Source: Myxococcales bacterium (GTDB lineage: Bacteria; Myxococcota_A; Polyangia; Nannocystales; Nannocystaceae). From it: 64,000 bases of DNA. A model generated the notes under the pieces. The model worked only from the letters and a program-made list of their open reading frames with translations. It did no database searches and was not told the origin of the DNA. The stretch lies in assembly GCA_020633335.1 (NCBI GenBank), contig JACKDU010000011.1:124001-188000 (forward strand), read 5' to 3'. A program made the position numbers and the translations under genes. Every line of letters begins with the position of its first letter. Within the stretch, counting starts at the first letter, position 1. Shown here piece by piece: positions 41,937 through 50,412 of the stretch.

Positions 41937-43109
41937 CTACGAGCCGGCCTGGGCGAGCTCGGCGTCGATCGCCGCGGCGATCCCGTCGGGCGTCGGGTTG
42001 CCGGCGAAGGCGCGGCCGTTGATGTAGAAGCTCGGGGTCCCGCCGACGCCGACCTCGTTGGCCTTGGCCATGTCGGCGGCGACCTGGGTGCTCGCGCGGC
42101 CCGAGCTCAGGCACTCCGAGAGCTTGCCGCGGTCGAGCCCCGCCTGGTCGGCGAGCTCGCCCAGCTTGTCGACGCTGAGCTCGCGCTGCGCCGCGAAGAC
42201 GAGGTCGTGGTACTCCCAGAAGCGCCCCTGCTCGTGGGCGCACTGCGCATGCTCGGCCGCCGGCTTGGCGTTCGGGTGGAACGAGAGCGGGAAGTGGCGG
42301 AAGGTGAAGCGGACCTTCTCGGGGTAGCGCGCCTTGAGCTGGCGGAGGGTGTCGGCCGCCCGCGAGCAGTAGGGGCACTCGAAGTCGGAGAACTCGACGA
42401 CCTCGACGACGCCGTTCTGGTCGCCGGTCGACGCGTTGTTGGCGTCGCTGCGGAGGTCGTGGGGCGGCGGCCGGACGTCCGGGAGGAGGGGCTCGACCTT
42501 GGCCGCGCGGCGGAGGCCGCCGACCAGCTCCTCGAGCGCCTTGTTGGTCTTCTCGTCGACCATCGCCGCCATCACCTGGTCCTTGACCATCTCGAAGGGC
42601 GGCGCCTGCGGGCTCTTGTGCTTGTTGTAGAAGTCGAGGAGATCCTCCTCGGTGGGCTCGGGGACCGCGGCCTTCATCTTCTCGTCGAGGAAGGCCTCGA
42701 TCTCCTTGCCCTCGGCCTTGGCGGCGACGTCGAGGACCCGGCGATCGACCTCGCGCTCGAGCGCCTCCTGGCGGACCCGGGCGATCTCGCCGCAGTAGGT
42801 GCGGAGCGCCTCCTGCTCGGCCCGCCGGAGGTCGTCGCCGAGCTCCGAGGCCTTGACGTCGGCGCCGTTGACCCGGGCGATCACCTCGTCGGCCGCGAGG
42901 GTGAGGGCGGCGTCGGAGCAGGCGTTCTTGGTCACCGCCGGCGCGCTCGGGGCGGGCGCCTCGGCGGGCGTGTCGGCCGCGGCCTGCCGGGCGGCTTGCT
43001 CGGCGACGGCTTGCTGAGCGGCCGCGCCTCCGCGGCCCGGCTGCGGTGTGCAGGCGGTGGCGAGGAGGCCGACGAGGGCGAGCGTGGAGAGGGCGGTGAC
43101 GCGGCGCAT
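41937..43109 (-). CDS. DsbA-like thioredoxin-fold lipoprotein with SurA-like N-terminal region
   Basis: This is a 390-residue predicted lipoprotein: lipobox ATAC (Cys20), an Ala/Pro linker, a charged helical region (about 70-215, containing VIARVNGADVKASEL, which resembles a SurA/PpiC N-terminal segment), then a DsbA-type thioredoxin domain with active site ECPYC (Cys about 244 and 247), the cis-Pro loop VGGTPSFYINGRAF and a family C-terminus. It would oxidise or isomerise disulfides outside the inner membrane; fusion with a chaperone-like part would let it hold its clients. Divergent from the 391-residue hypothetical gene. Confidence 0.88.
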   Translation of the reverse strand: MRRVTALSTLALVGLLATACTPQPGRGGAAAQQAVAEQAARQAAADTPAEAPAPSAPAVTKNACSDAALTLAADEVIARVNGADVKASELGDDLRRAEQEALRTYCGEIARVRQEALEREVDRRVLDVAAKAEGKEIEAFLDEKMKAAVPEPTEEDLLDFYNKHKSPQAPPFEMVKDQVMAAMVDEKTNKALEELVGGLRRAAKVEPLLPDVRPPPHDLRSDANNASTGDQNGVVEVVEFSDFECPYCSRAADTLRQLKARYPEKVRFTFRHFPLSFHPNAKPAAEHAQCAHEQGRFWEYHDLVFAAQRELSVDKLGELADQAGLDRGKLSECLSSGRASTQVAADMAKANEVGVGGTPSFYINGRAFAGNPTPDGIAAAIDAELAQAGS

Positions 43110-43323
43110 GGCGAGCAAGAATGCGGCGCTGGGGGGACGGCTGCAAGCGCCCATCGCCGCCGTCGCGGGCGCGGATGGTGATCGCTCGCGCCCCCGCCCG
43201 TCGCAGCGCCGAATGCTGCGCGAACGCCGCGAAGGCCCGCGGCGGGCCCCGGATTGGGCAAAACATGGACAGCGATAACGCACGCGGCGTATCGTGACGC
43301 ACGCGTTGCACGCGTAGGCGACG

Positions 43324-44499
43324 ATGGGCGTTCGGTACCTCTTCGGCGATTCAGGGCTCTTCCCCGGCTCCAACAACTTCCTCGAGATCCTGCGCGGTTT
43401 CATCATCCACGTCGGCCGCGCGGCGATGGTCCACGCCGAGATCCAGGCGAAGGAGCGGGCGGTGGGCGAGGCGGTGGGCGCGACCAGCCAGCGCCTCGAC
43501 GCGGTCGCGGGCTACTTCCAGGCGGTGATCCCCGAGATCGAGGAGGCCGCCCACGGGCGCCCCGACTCGGTCCGGCCGCTCGCGGTCGAGCTCGGCGAAT
43601 TCGCCCAGCGCCTCCACGACAGCACCCGCTCGCGCGCCCTCGCCGAGCTCGAGTCGATCAAGGAGGCGACCGCCCGCGACACCGCCTCCCTGCGGGCCGA
43701 GATCCCCGCCTGCCTCAACAACTTCTTCGTCTCCGCGCCGCTCGAGGAGAAGGGCTGGGCCTTCAGCCTCCGCCGCAGCGTCGAGCATGCCGACGCGAGC
43801 ACGGTCGTCACCTTCCCCCAGGGGATCGAGGCCGCCTTCGTCCTCGACCACGAGCACGAGTGGGGTCGGCCCCGCAAGGTCGGCGAGCTGGCGACCGACA
43901 TCAACATCCAGATCGGGATGAAGAAGAAGTTCCTCTCGAAGTCGCTGGTCCCCGAGCGGACCTACCTCAACGACTTCTTCATCGCCTCGATCGAGCTCGC
44001 CGACGAGGTCACCGAGGTCGTCCTCCGGCGCAAGCTCGAGCTCGACGAGGGCCTCATGATCCGGGTCCACACGCCGCTCGGCGAGCCGCCGACCGGCGAG
44101 ATCATCAAGACCGGCGGGCAGGATGAGGTCCTCACCGCGACCCCCGAGGACGCCGCCGAGCTCCGCCGCCTGGTCGACGCGATCCGCGAGGTCGTGTCGG
44201 TGACGATCCGCCGGCGCCGACGCCTCCTCTGGGTCCGCCTCGGCACCCAGGACGTCCTCGAGGCCGGCCTCTTGCTCGAGATGATCGAGGCGCTGGTCGA
44301 CACCCTCGCGCCCCTCGCCCAGGAGATCAGCCGGCGGAGCCCCAACCGCCACGAGCTCTCCCTCAAGGTCGAGCACAGCGACGGCCGCCGCGAGGAGATC
44401 TACCTCAAGAAGGACGAGCTGGCCGCGCCCCTCGCCGGCCTGCCCTCGCCGATGTGGAAGATCTTCGGGCGCCTCGGCGTGCTGCCGGCGGCGAGCTAG
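43324..44499 (+). CDS. hypothetical protein (391 residues)
   Basis: This is a soluble 391-residue protein without signal peptide. The N-terminal half is helical with charged repeats, the C-terminal half mixed, with an Arg-rich segment VSVTIRRRRRLLWVRLG near residue 295. No family was recognised. It starts with MGVRYLFGDSGLFPGSNNF at an ATG without a clear Shine-Dalgarno. It is divergent from the DsbA-like gene by 214 nt and followed by a very strong hairpin, so it is probably a single-gene transcript. Confidence 0.7.
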   Translation: MGVRYLFGDSGLFPGSNNFLEILRGFIIHVGRAAMVHAEIQAKERAVGEAVGATSQRLDAVAGYFQAVIPEIEEAAHGRPDSVRPLAVELGEFAQRLHDSTRSRALAELESIKEATARDTASLRAEIPACLNNFFVSAPLEEKGWAFSLRRSVEHADASTVVTFPQGIEAAFVLDHEHEWGRPRKVGELATDINIQIGMKKKFLSKSLVPERTYLNDFFIASIELADEVTEVVLRRKLELDEGLMIRVHTPLGEPPTGEIIKTGGQDEVLTATPEDAAELRRLVDAIREVVSVTIRRRRRLLWVRLGTQDVLEAGLLLEMIEALVDTLAPLAQEISRRSPNRHELSLKVEHSDGRREEIYLKKDELAAPLAGLPSPMWKIFGRLGVLPAAS

Positions 44500-44503
44500 C
44501 GTC

Positions 44504-44542
44504 GGCGACGAAGGGCGCCTCGGGTCGGCGCCCGTCGTCGCC
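44504..44542 (+). terminator. long GC hairpin after the 391-residue hypothetical gene
   Basis: A 16-bp stem with a single mismatch (44504-44519 with 44527-44542) and a 7-nt loop begins 4 nt after the stop. There is no U-tract. It is the longest hairpin of the window. Confidence 0.65.
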
Positions 44543-44650
44543 CGTCGGCCCGGGCGGACGCGCCGCTCGGCGGGCGTCGACGCCACCTCGCGGCGGCTGA
44601 GCGCGCGGCCTGGTCGGGCCCGCGCGGGTCGGGGGCGCCGCCGCTTCGTG

Positions 44651-44656
44651 TATCCT
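44651..44656 (+). promoter_or_regulatory. leaderless-type -10 element of the giant kinase gene
   Basis: TATCCT ends 7 nt before the ATG; no Shine-Dalgarno in the gap. Confidence 0.5.
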
Positions 44657-44663
44657 CGCGTCG

Positions 44664-47600
44664 ATGATTGGCGAGGGCGAGGACGCGGAGGTCGGCCGCG
44701 CGGAGGAGATCGCCCTCGACGCCTTCGACCTGATCGCGCCGCTCGGCGCCGGCGGGATGGGGGTGGTCTGGCGGGCCCGCCACCGCGCCCAGGGGGCCGA
44801 GGTGGCGATCAAGGTGATCGGCGCGAGCTGGTCGGAGAACCCGCGCTCGCAGGCCGCCTTCCGCCGCGAGGTCCGGGCGATCGCCGGCCTCACCCACCCG
44901 GGGATCGTCGCCGTCCACGACGTCGGCGCGGTCCCGGGCGCGGCCGCGGCGGCCTCCGGCGGCCGCCTGATCGCCGGCTCGCCCTACCTGGCGATGGAGC
45001 TCCTCGCCCGCGGCTCGCTCGAGCGCCTGGTCGGCGCGCTCGAGTGGCCGCTCCTCCGCCAGCTCCTCGCCGACGTCCTCGACGCGCTCGCCCACGCCCA
45101 CGCCCACGGGATCGTCCACTGCGACATCAAGCCGGCGAATATTCTACTGTCCGAAGGGCCAGGTGATCGGGTGAGCGCCAAGCTCACCGACTTCGGGGTC
45201 GCCCAGGCCTTCACCGGCGGCGACGAGGACGGCGAGCGGCCGATGAGCGCCGGGACGCCGGCCTACATGCCGCCCGAGCAGCTCTGCGGGCGCTGGCGCG
45301 AGCTCGGCCCCTGGACCGATCTCTACGCGCTCGGGGTGACGATCTGGGAGCTCTGCTGCGGCCGCCTCCCCTTCGCCGCCGGCGACCTCGGCCAGCTCAT
45401 CGACGATCACCTCCACCGCCCGCCGCCGGCCTTCTTCCCGCTCTTCCAGGCGCCGCCCGCCCTCGAGGGGTGGCTGCGCCGCCTCCTCGCCAAGGGGATC
45501 GACGAGCGCTTCGCCTGCGTCGCCGACGCGGCCTGGGCGCTCCGTCGCCTCGAGCGCGGCAAGCCGCGGCCGCCGACGATCACCTGGGCCGAGGTCGACG
45601 CCCGGCGCCCCGGGGCGGCGAGCTCGGACCCCGAGGGCGCGACCGCGGTGGTCCCGGAGCGCCGGCTCTCGACCGTCGACATCGGCGCGGCGACGACGAT
45701 GGCCAGCGACCGCCTGCCGAGCGGCGAGCGCCCGGGCGCCGGCGGACGCTCGGGCCGCGGGCCGGCGGCGAGCGAGCGCCCGCCCTGGCCGCTCGACTGG
45801 CGGAGCGCCGCCGACGACGAGGTCGGCGGCCTCCTCGGCGGCGCCGGCCTCGGGCTCTTCGGCCTCCGGGCGATCCCGCTGGTCGATCGCGGCGACGAGC
45901 GCGACCTCCTCTGGAACGCGCTGGCGACCGTCCACGCCCACGGCGAGACCCGGGTGCTGGTGGTCCGCGGGCCCTCCGGGGTCGGCAAGTCGCGCCTCGT
46001 CGAGTGGCTGGCGATCCGCGCCCACGAGGCCGGCGCCGCGGATGTCCTAAAGGCCACCCACGCGCCGATCAGCGGCCCCGAGGACGGGGTCGAGGCGATG
46101 CTCGCGCGGGCGCTGCGGGCCCAGGGGCTCGCCGGCGAGGAGCTCTTCGATCACCTCCACGAGGTCGCCCAGCGCCTGCGCTCGCGGGCCGAGCCCGAGG
46201 CGCTGCGCGAGCGGGTCGCCGCGATCGCGGCCCTGATCGCCCCCGGGGTCCCGCCGCCGAGCGCCGCCTGGCCGCGGGTCGCCTTCGCCGACGACCGCGA
46301 GCGCCAGCGGGTGATCTCCGAGGTCCTCGGCGACCTCGCGGCCGCCCGCCCGCTCCTCGTCTGGCTCGACGACGCGATGTGGGGGCCGGCCTCGCTCACC
46401 CTCGCCCGCCGCCTGGTCGAGGCCCGCGGCCGTCGCCTGCCGGCGCTGGTCGTCGTGACGATCCGCGACGAGCACCGCGGCGACGTCGCCCAGGCCGGCC
46501 GCCTCCTCGCCGAGCTCGAGGCCCTGCCGGCGGCGGTCGACGTCGTCAAGGTCGCGCCGCTCCGGGCGATCGATCACCGGCGCCTGGTCGGCCGCCTCCT
46601 CGGCTTCGAGGGCGAGCTCGTCGACGCGATCGTCGAGCGCACCCTCGGCAACCCGATGTTCGCGGTCCAGCTCGTCGGCGACTGGGTCGAGCGCGGCCTC
46701 CTGGTGCCGACGCCGGCGGGCTTCCGCCTCCGCGAGGGCGCGCCGATCGCCCTCCCCGACGACCTCCACGAGCTCTGGACCCGGCGGATCGAGCGGCTCC
46801 TCTGCGAGGTCGATCCGGCGCTCCAGGGCGAGGGGCAGCGGGCGCTCGAGCTCGCGGCGGCGCTCGGGGCCAACGTCGACCTCGAGGAGTGGCGCGAGGT
46901 CTGCGGCCTCGCCGGGGTGCGGGCCGACGAGCGCTGGATCGATCGCCTCTACGCCCAGCGCCTGGCGATCGCCGGCCCTCGCGGCTTCACCTTCGTCCAC
47001 GGGATGCTCCGCGAGAGCCTCGAGCGGATGGCCGCCGAGGCCGGCCGCCGCGTCGATCACCACCGCGCCTGCGCGGCCATGCTCGCCGAGCGCCACGCCG
47101 ATCACCCGCTGATCTACGCCGAGCGCCTCGCTCGCCACCGGATCGCCGCCGGCGAGGGCGAGGCGGCGATCGAGCCGCTCCTCGACGCCTGCTACCGCCT
47201 CCAGCTCGCCGGCGCCTACCAGCGGGCGGAGGCGATCCTCGACATGCTGGGGGCGCTCGCCGACGACCTCGGCCTCGACGCCGACGACCCGCGGCGCCTG
47301 CGGGCGGCCGCCCAGGGGGCCTGGCTCGCGTGGATGCGGGGGTCGAGCGACGAGGTCGCGCGCTCCCGCGAGGTGGCTGACCTTGAGGACAGGGCGCGCC
47401 GGATCGGCGCCGACGCGATCGTCGGCGACCTCCTCCGCCTCCGCGGCCTCGCGGCCCGCTTCGCCGGCGATCACGAGACCAGCCTGGGCCTCCTCGAGGA
47501 CGCGCTCGCCCGCTGTGAGCGGGCCGGCGATCGCGAGGGCGCGGCCCGGGCGAGCCTCGCGCTGGCGGCGACCCTGCGGGCGATCGGCCGCCTCGACGAG

Positions 47601-48236
47601 GCCGAGGCCAACCTCGCCTGCGCGGTCGCCGAGGCCGAGGCGCTGGGGCTCGACGCGCTCCTCCCCCGCTGCTACGGCAACCTCGCGGAGATCGCCCTGA
47701 GCCGCGATCGCTGGGCCGAGGCCCACCGCTGGTTCGACCTCGCCCGCGACGCCGCCGAGATCGCCGGCGATCGCAAGGCGCTCGCCTTCACCCACGGAGG
47801 GCTCGGCGATCTCGCGGTCGACGAGGGCAACCTCGACGCCGCGCTCGCCCACTACCGGCGCGCGGAGACCCTCTTCGCCGCCGCCGGCTCGCGCTATGTC
47901 CACGGCGTCCGCCTCAACGCCGCGCTCGCGTCGCTGCTCCGCGGACGGGCCGCGGCCGCGCAGCGGATCTTCCGCGAGCACCTCGCGCGCGAGGGCGGGC
48001 GCGACCGCCTCCTCGACGCCCAGGCGCACCTCGGGCTCGCGTTGCTCGCGGCCGGCGAGGGGGCGTGGGCGGGAGACGAGGGGTGGGACGGGGAGGTCGA
48101 GGCGGCCGCGCGCGCGCTGGCGGGGCGGCACGAGATCCGGGGGATCCTGCTCCTCTTGATCGATCGCGCGGCCGAGGTCGCGGAGGCGGCGGGGGAGCGT
48201 GAGCGGGCGCGGAGCGTCCGTGCGCTCGCCGGCTAG
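44664..48236 (+). CDS. Ser/Thr protein kinase fused to STAND ATPase and TPR domains
   Basis: This is a 1190-residue multidomain regulator of the same general plan as the 1174-residue kinase at 13 kb. The kinase domain (about 22-300) has GAGGMGVVW, Lys50 (VAIKVI), DFG and GTPAYMPPEQ, but the catalytic loop reads HCDIKPAN (about 152-159), Cys replacing the usual Arg. The STAND/AAA-like domain has a perfect Walker A GPSGVGKS (about 436-443) and a Walker B-like LLVWLDDAMW. The C-terminal 300 residues are TPR-like helices (LARRHRIAAGEGEAAIEPLL and similar). Three copies of the dispersed palindrome lie inside the gene. The HEAT-repeat gene follows after 71 nt. Confidence 0.92.
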   Translation: MIGEGEDAEVGRAEEIALDAFDLIAPLGAGGMGVVWRARHRAQGAEVAIKVIGASWSENPRSQAAFRREVRAIAGLTHPGIVAVHDVGAVPGAAAAASGGRLIAGSPYLAMELLARGSLERLVGALEWPLLRQLLADVLDALAHAHAHGIVHCDIKPANILLSEGPGDRVSAKLTDFGVAQAFTGGDEDGERPMSAGTPAYMPPEQLCGRWRELGPWTDLYALGVTIWELCCGRLPFAAGDLGQLIDDHLHRPPPAFFPLFQAPPALEGWLRRLLAKGIDERFACVADAAWALRRLERGKPRPPTITWAEVDARRPGAASSDPEGATAVVPERRLSTVDIGAATTMASDRLPSGERPGAGGRSGRGPAASERPPWPLDWRSAADDEVGGLLGGAGLGLFGLRAIPLVDRGDERDLLWNALATVHAHGETRVLVVRGPSGVGKSRLVEWLAIRAHEAGAADVLKATHAPISGPEDGVEAMLARALRAQGLAGEELFDHLHEVAQRLRSRAEPEALRERVAAIAALIAPGVPPPSAAWPRVAFADDRERQRVISEVLGDLAAARPLLVWLDDAMWGPASLTLARRLVEARGRRLPALVVVTIRDEHRGDVAQAGRLLAELEALPAAVDVVKVAPLRAIDHRRLVGRLLGFEGELVDAIVERTLGNPMFAVQLVGDWVERGLLVPTPAGFRLREGAPIALPDDLHELWTRRIERLLCEVDPALQGEGQRALELAAALGANVDLEEWREVCGLAGVRADERWIDRLYAQRLAIAGPRGFTFVHGMLRESLERMAAEAGRRVDHHRACAAMLAERHADHPLIYAERLARHRIAAGEGEAAIEPLLDACYRLQLAGAYQRAEAILDMLGALADDLGLDADDPRRLRAAAQGAWLAWMRGSSDEVARSREVADLEDRARRIGADAIVGDLLRLRGLAARFAGDHETSLGLLEDALARCERAGDREGAARASLALAATLRAIGRLDEAEANLACAVAEAEALGLDALLPRCYGNLAEIALSRDRWAEAHRWFDLARDAAEIAGDRKALAFTHGGLGDLAVDEGNLDAALAHYRRAETLFAAAGSRYVHGVRLNAALASLLRGRAAAAQRIFREHLAREGGRDRLLDAQAHLGLALLAAGEGAWAGDEGWDGEVEAAARALAGRHEIRGILLLLIDRAAEVAEAAGERERARSVRALAG
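45145..45164. repeat. dispersed interrupted palindrome (copy 12)
   Basis: Arms TACTGTCC and GGCCAGGT around GAAG, inside the kinase region after the catalytic loop; rare codons ATT, CTA, GAA, CCA, GGT cluster here. Confidence 0.5.
46040..46059. repeat. dispersed interrupted palindrome (copy 13)
   Basis: Arms GGATGTCC and GGCCACCC around TAAA (six of eight positions pair). Contains a CTA codon in the ATPase region. Confidence 0.5.
47375..47394. repeat. dispersed interrupted palindrome (copy 14)
   Basis: Arms GGCTGACC and GGACAGGG around TTGA, in the TPR region of the giant kinase; rare codons GCT, CTT, AGG. Confidence 0.5.
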
Positions 48237-48293
48237 CGCCGCGCGGGTGACGATCGCCGTCGCAGACGCCTCGCCTTCGGCCGCCGGGGCGTC

Positions 48294-48299
48294 TATAGA
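48294..48299 (+). promoter_or_regulatory. leaderless-type -10 element of the HEAT-repeat gene
   Basis: TATAGA ends 8 nt before the ATG at 48308; no Shine-Dalgarno. The last position is A instead of T. Confidence 0.45.
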
Positions 48300-48307
48300 T
48301 CCCGGCC

Positions 48308-50344
48308 ATGCAGCGCTGGCTCCCCCTCTCCTCGCCGGAGCGCTTCGCGGCGGCGATCCGCGACGCGGTCGACCACGGCGTCGCCGCTCGCAACGCCCTC
48401 GGGGTCGCCCACGCGATCCGCGAGAGCTGGGACGGGGCCGCCCCGGAGGAGGCTACGAACGTCGTTCCTGGGCTCTCGATGGCGCTCGCGGCGGGGCCGG
48501 ACGCGGTCCGCGCGGTCGTCCTCGAGGCGCTCGATCGGCGCTCCGGGGCGGAGGTCGAGGCGCTCCTGGCGGAGCTCGTCGAGGAACCTCCGACCTGGCT
48601 TGAAGGACAGAACACGGAGCGCCCGGGCGAGACCCTCGGGCGCGCGCTCCTGCGGGCGGCCCTCGGCGATCTCGCCCGGCGGCGGCCCGACCTCGAGGGC
48701 GAGCTCGCCGACCTCGCGGCCCGCTCCGGCGCCCACGCGGAGTGGGCGATGCACTGGGTCGACCGCGATCCCGCGGGGCGCGGCGTCGACGAGCTCCGGG
48801 CCTGGGCGGCCGCCGGCGGCTTCCCGGGCCCCTTCGCCGACACCCTCGCGCTCGTCTACGGCGGGCTCGCCCCGGAGCGCTTGGGCGACGTCGCGGCGCT
48901 CTTCGCCGAGGCGCCCGAGGCCGCCCAGCGGGCGTTCATCGCCGGCATGCGACGCGACCTCGACGTCGATCGTTGGCGCTCGCTCGTCGCGAAGATCCGC
49001 CCCGCCGACGCGGCGATGAGCCCCGAGGCGGAGGCCCTCGACGCCCGCGTCCGCCCCCTCCTCGCCGAGATCACCCGGGAGACCATGGCGGCGCTGCGGG
49101 ACGCGCTGCGGGCCCCGCGGAGCGGCTTCCTGCGCGCGCCCTGGTCGGCGTGGCGCTACACGGAGGCGACGATCCCGGGGATCACCTGGGTCTGGGAGCG
49201 GGTCGCCGACGCCCTCGGGCCGCTCCTCCTCGGCGACGATCCGAACCTTCGGCGCCTCGCCGTCGCCTTCGCCCTCTTCGCGCCGGCGCCCTCGCTCGAG
49301 CAGCGCCTCCTCACGCTCCTCCGCCGCGGTGAGCTCCTGCCCGAGGTGATCTACGCGCTCATCGAGGTCGAGAGCCGCGAGGCGGCGACGCCCCTCCGCG
49401 GCCTCTGCAAGAGCCCCGACGAGGACATCCGCGGCCCGGCCTGGCTCGGTCTGGCGATCCTCGGCGACGACGAGGATCGCCGGCGCATCCTCCCCCAGCT
49501 CGAGCGCGACCCGAGCCCGGAGGCCCGCGCCTTCTGCTACATCGGCCTCGGCCACACCGACGATCCCGCCGCCCGGGAGCGCCTCCTGCGGGCGCTCCGC
49601 GACCCCGCGCTCGCGCCGATCGAGTGGCCCGGCGTCCGCCACGGGCTCTGGCTGCAGGGCGCGGCGGTCCGCGGCGCGCTCCTCGAGATCATCGCCGGCG
49701 TCGAGCCGCACCTCGCCGCGCGCGCGCTCGAGGCCCTCGCCCACGACGAGCACCCCGAGACCCGCGCCCTCCTCCTCCGCGAGCTCGCGCTCGACATGGA
49801 CGGGCCGCGGGGGATCGCGGCCGCCCACGCGCTGATGCTCCGCGGCGATCCCCGCGGGGCCGCGCTCCTCCACCACCACATCGAGAAGAGCGGGCCCGAG
49901 CCCTTCGTCGACGCCGCGCGCCGGCTGGCGACGAGCGGCGATCCGCGCGGCTTCGAGGCGCTCCTCCACATCTACTTCATGCTCGAGCACCGCCAGGCGG
50001 TCGCCGAGGCCCTCGAGGTCGTGCCGCCGGAGACCCGCACCCACGTGATCGAGCTCCTCGAGGAGGGGAGCCCCGCGGTGAAGCGGGCGGCGATCGATCT
50101 CCTCGGGGTCTGGCGGGTCACCTCCTTCACCCCGACCTTCACCAGCTGGGCCCTGGAGTCCGACGACGCGACCGCGACGATCGCAGCGGTCGCGCTGATC
50201 CGCTTCGGCGCCCCCGAGGGCGCAGCGCTCCTCCGCGAGCGCGTCGCTCGGATGGGGCCGAGCCGGGCGCGCGAGCTCGCGGGCCTCCTCTGGCAGCCGC
50301 TCCCGGCGGACGCGCTCGACGCCTTCGGGATCGCCCGCGCGTAG
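48308..50344 (+). CDS. HEAT-repeat protein
   Basis: This is a 678-residue cytoplasmic solenoid protein. Long stretches have the alternating helix pattern of HEAT/Armadillo repeats (for example PEVIYALIEVESREAATPLRGL, HTDDPAARERLLRALRDPALAPI, HPETRALLLRELALDMDGPRGI, ESDDATATIAAVALIRFGAPEG). No enzyme motif is seen; it is likely a protein-binding scaffold. It follows the giant kinase gene by 71 nt but has its own -10-like hexamer. It ends in the perfect palindrome at 50343, which overlaps its stop codon, and it carries a further palindrome copy at 48593. Confidence 0.85.
   Translation: MQRWLPLSSPERFAAAIRDAVDHGVAARNALGVAHAIRESWDGAAPEEATNVVPGLSMALAAGPDAVRAVVLEALDRRSGAEVEALLAELVEEPPTWLEGQNTERPGETLGRALLRAALGDLARRRPDLEGELADLAARSGAHAEWAMHWVDRDPAGRGVDELRAWAAAGGFPGPFADTLALVYGGLAPERLGDVAALFAEAPEAAQRAFIAGMRRDLDVDRWRSLVAKIRPADAAMSPEAEALDARVRPLLAEITRETMAALRDALRAPRSGFLRAPWSAWRYTEATIPGITWVWERVADALGPLLLGDDPNLRRLAVAFALFAPAPSLEQRLLTLLRRGELLPEVIYALIEVESREAATPLRGLCKSPDEDIRGPAWLGLAILGDDEDRRRILPQLERDPSPEARAFCYIGLGHTDDPAARERLLRALRDPALAPIEWPGVRHGLWLQGAAVRGALLEIIAGVEPHLAARALEALAHDEHPETRALLLRELALDMDGPRGIAAAHALMLRGDPRGAALLHHHIEKSGPEPFVDAARRLATSGDPRGFEALLHIYFMLEHRQAVAEALEVVPPETRTHVIELLEEGSPAVKRAAIDLLGVWRVTSFTPTFTSWALESDDATATIAAVALIRFGAPEGAALLRERVARMGPSRARELAGLLWQPLPADALDAFGIARA
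48593..48612. repeat. dispersed interrupted palindrome (copy 15)
   Basis: Arms ACCTGGCT and GGACAGAA around TGAA, inside the HEAT gene; gives CTT, GAA and GGA codons. Confidence 0.45.
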
Positions 50345-50362
50345 ATGTCTCAAGAGACATCT
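50343..50362. repeat. dispersed interrupted palindrome, perfect (copy 16)
   Basis: AGATGTCT-CAAG-AGACATCT, perfect 8-bp arms, starting in the stop codon of the HEAT gene and lying between two convergent genes. It may act as a two-way terminator as well as a repeat. Confidence 0.7.
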
Positions 50363-50391
50363 TGCTCACTCGGCGACAATGCGAGGCCAGC

Positions 50392-50412
50392 GCCCGCCCG
50401 CCGGTCGCGGGC
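50392..50412 (-). terminator. hairpin at the stop of the membrane/DUF4336 ORF
   Basis: A 6-bp stem GCCCGC/GCGGGC with a 9-nt loop directly follows the minus-strand stop codon. No U-tract. Confidence 0.3.
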
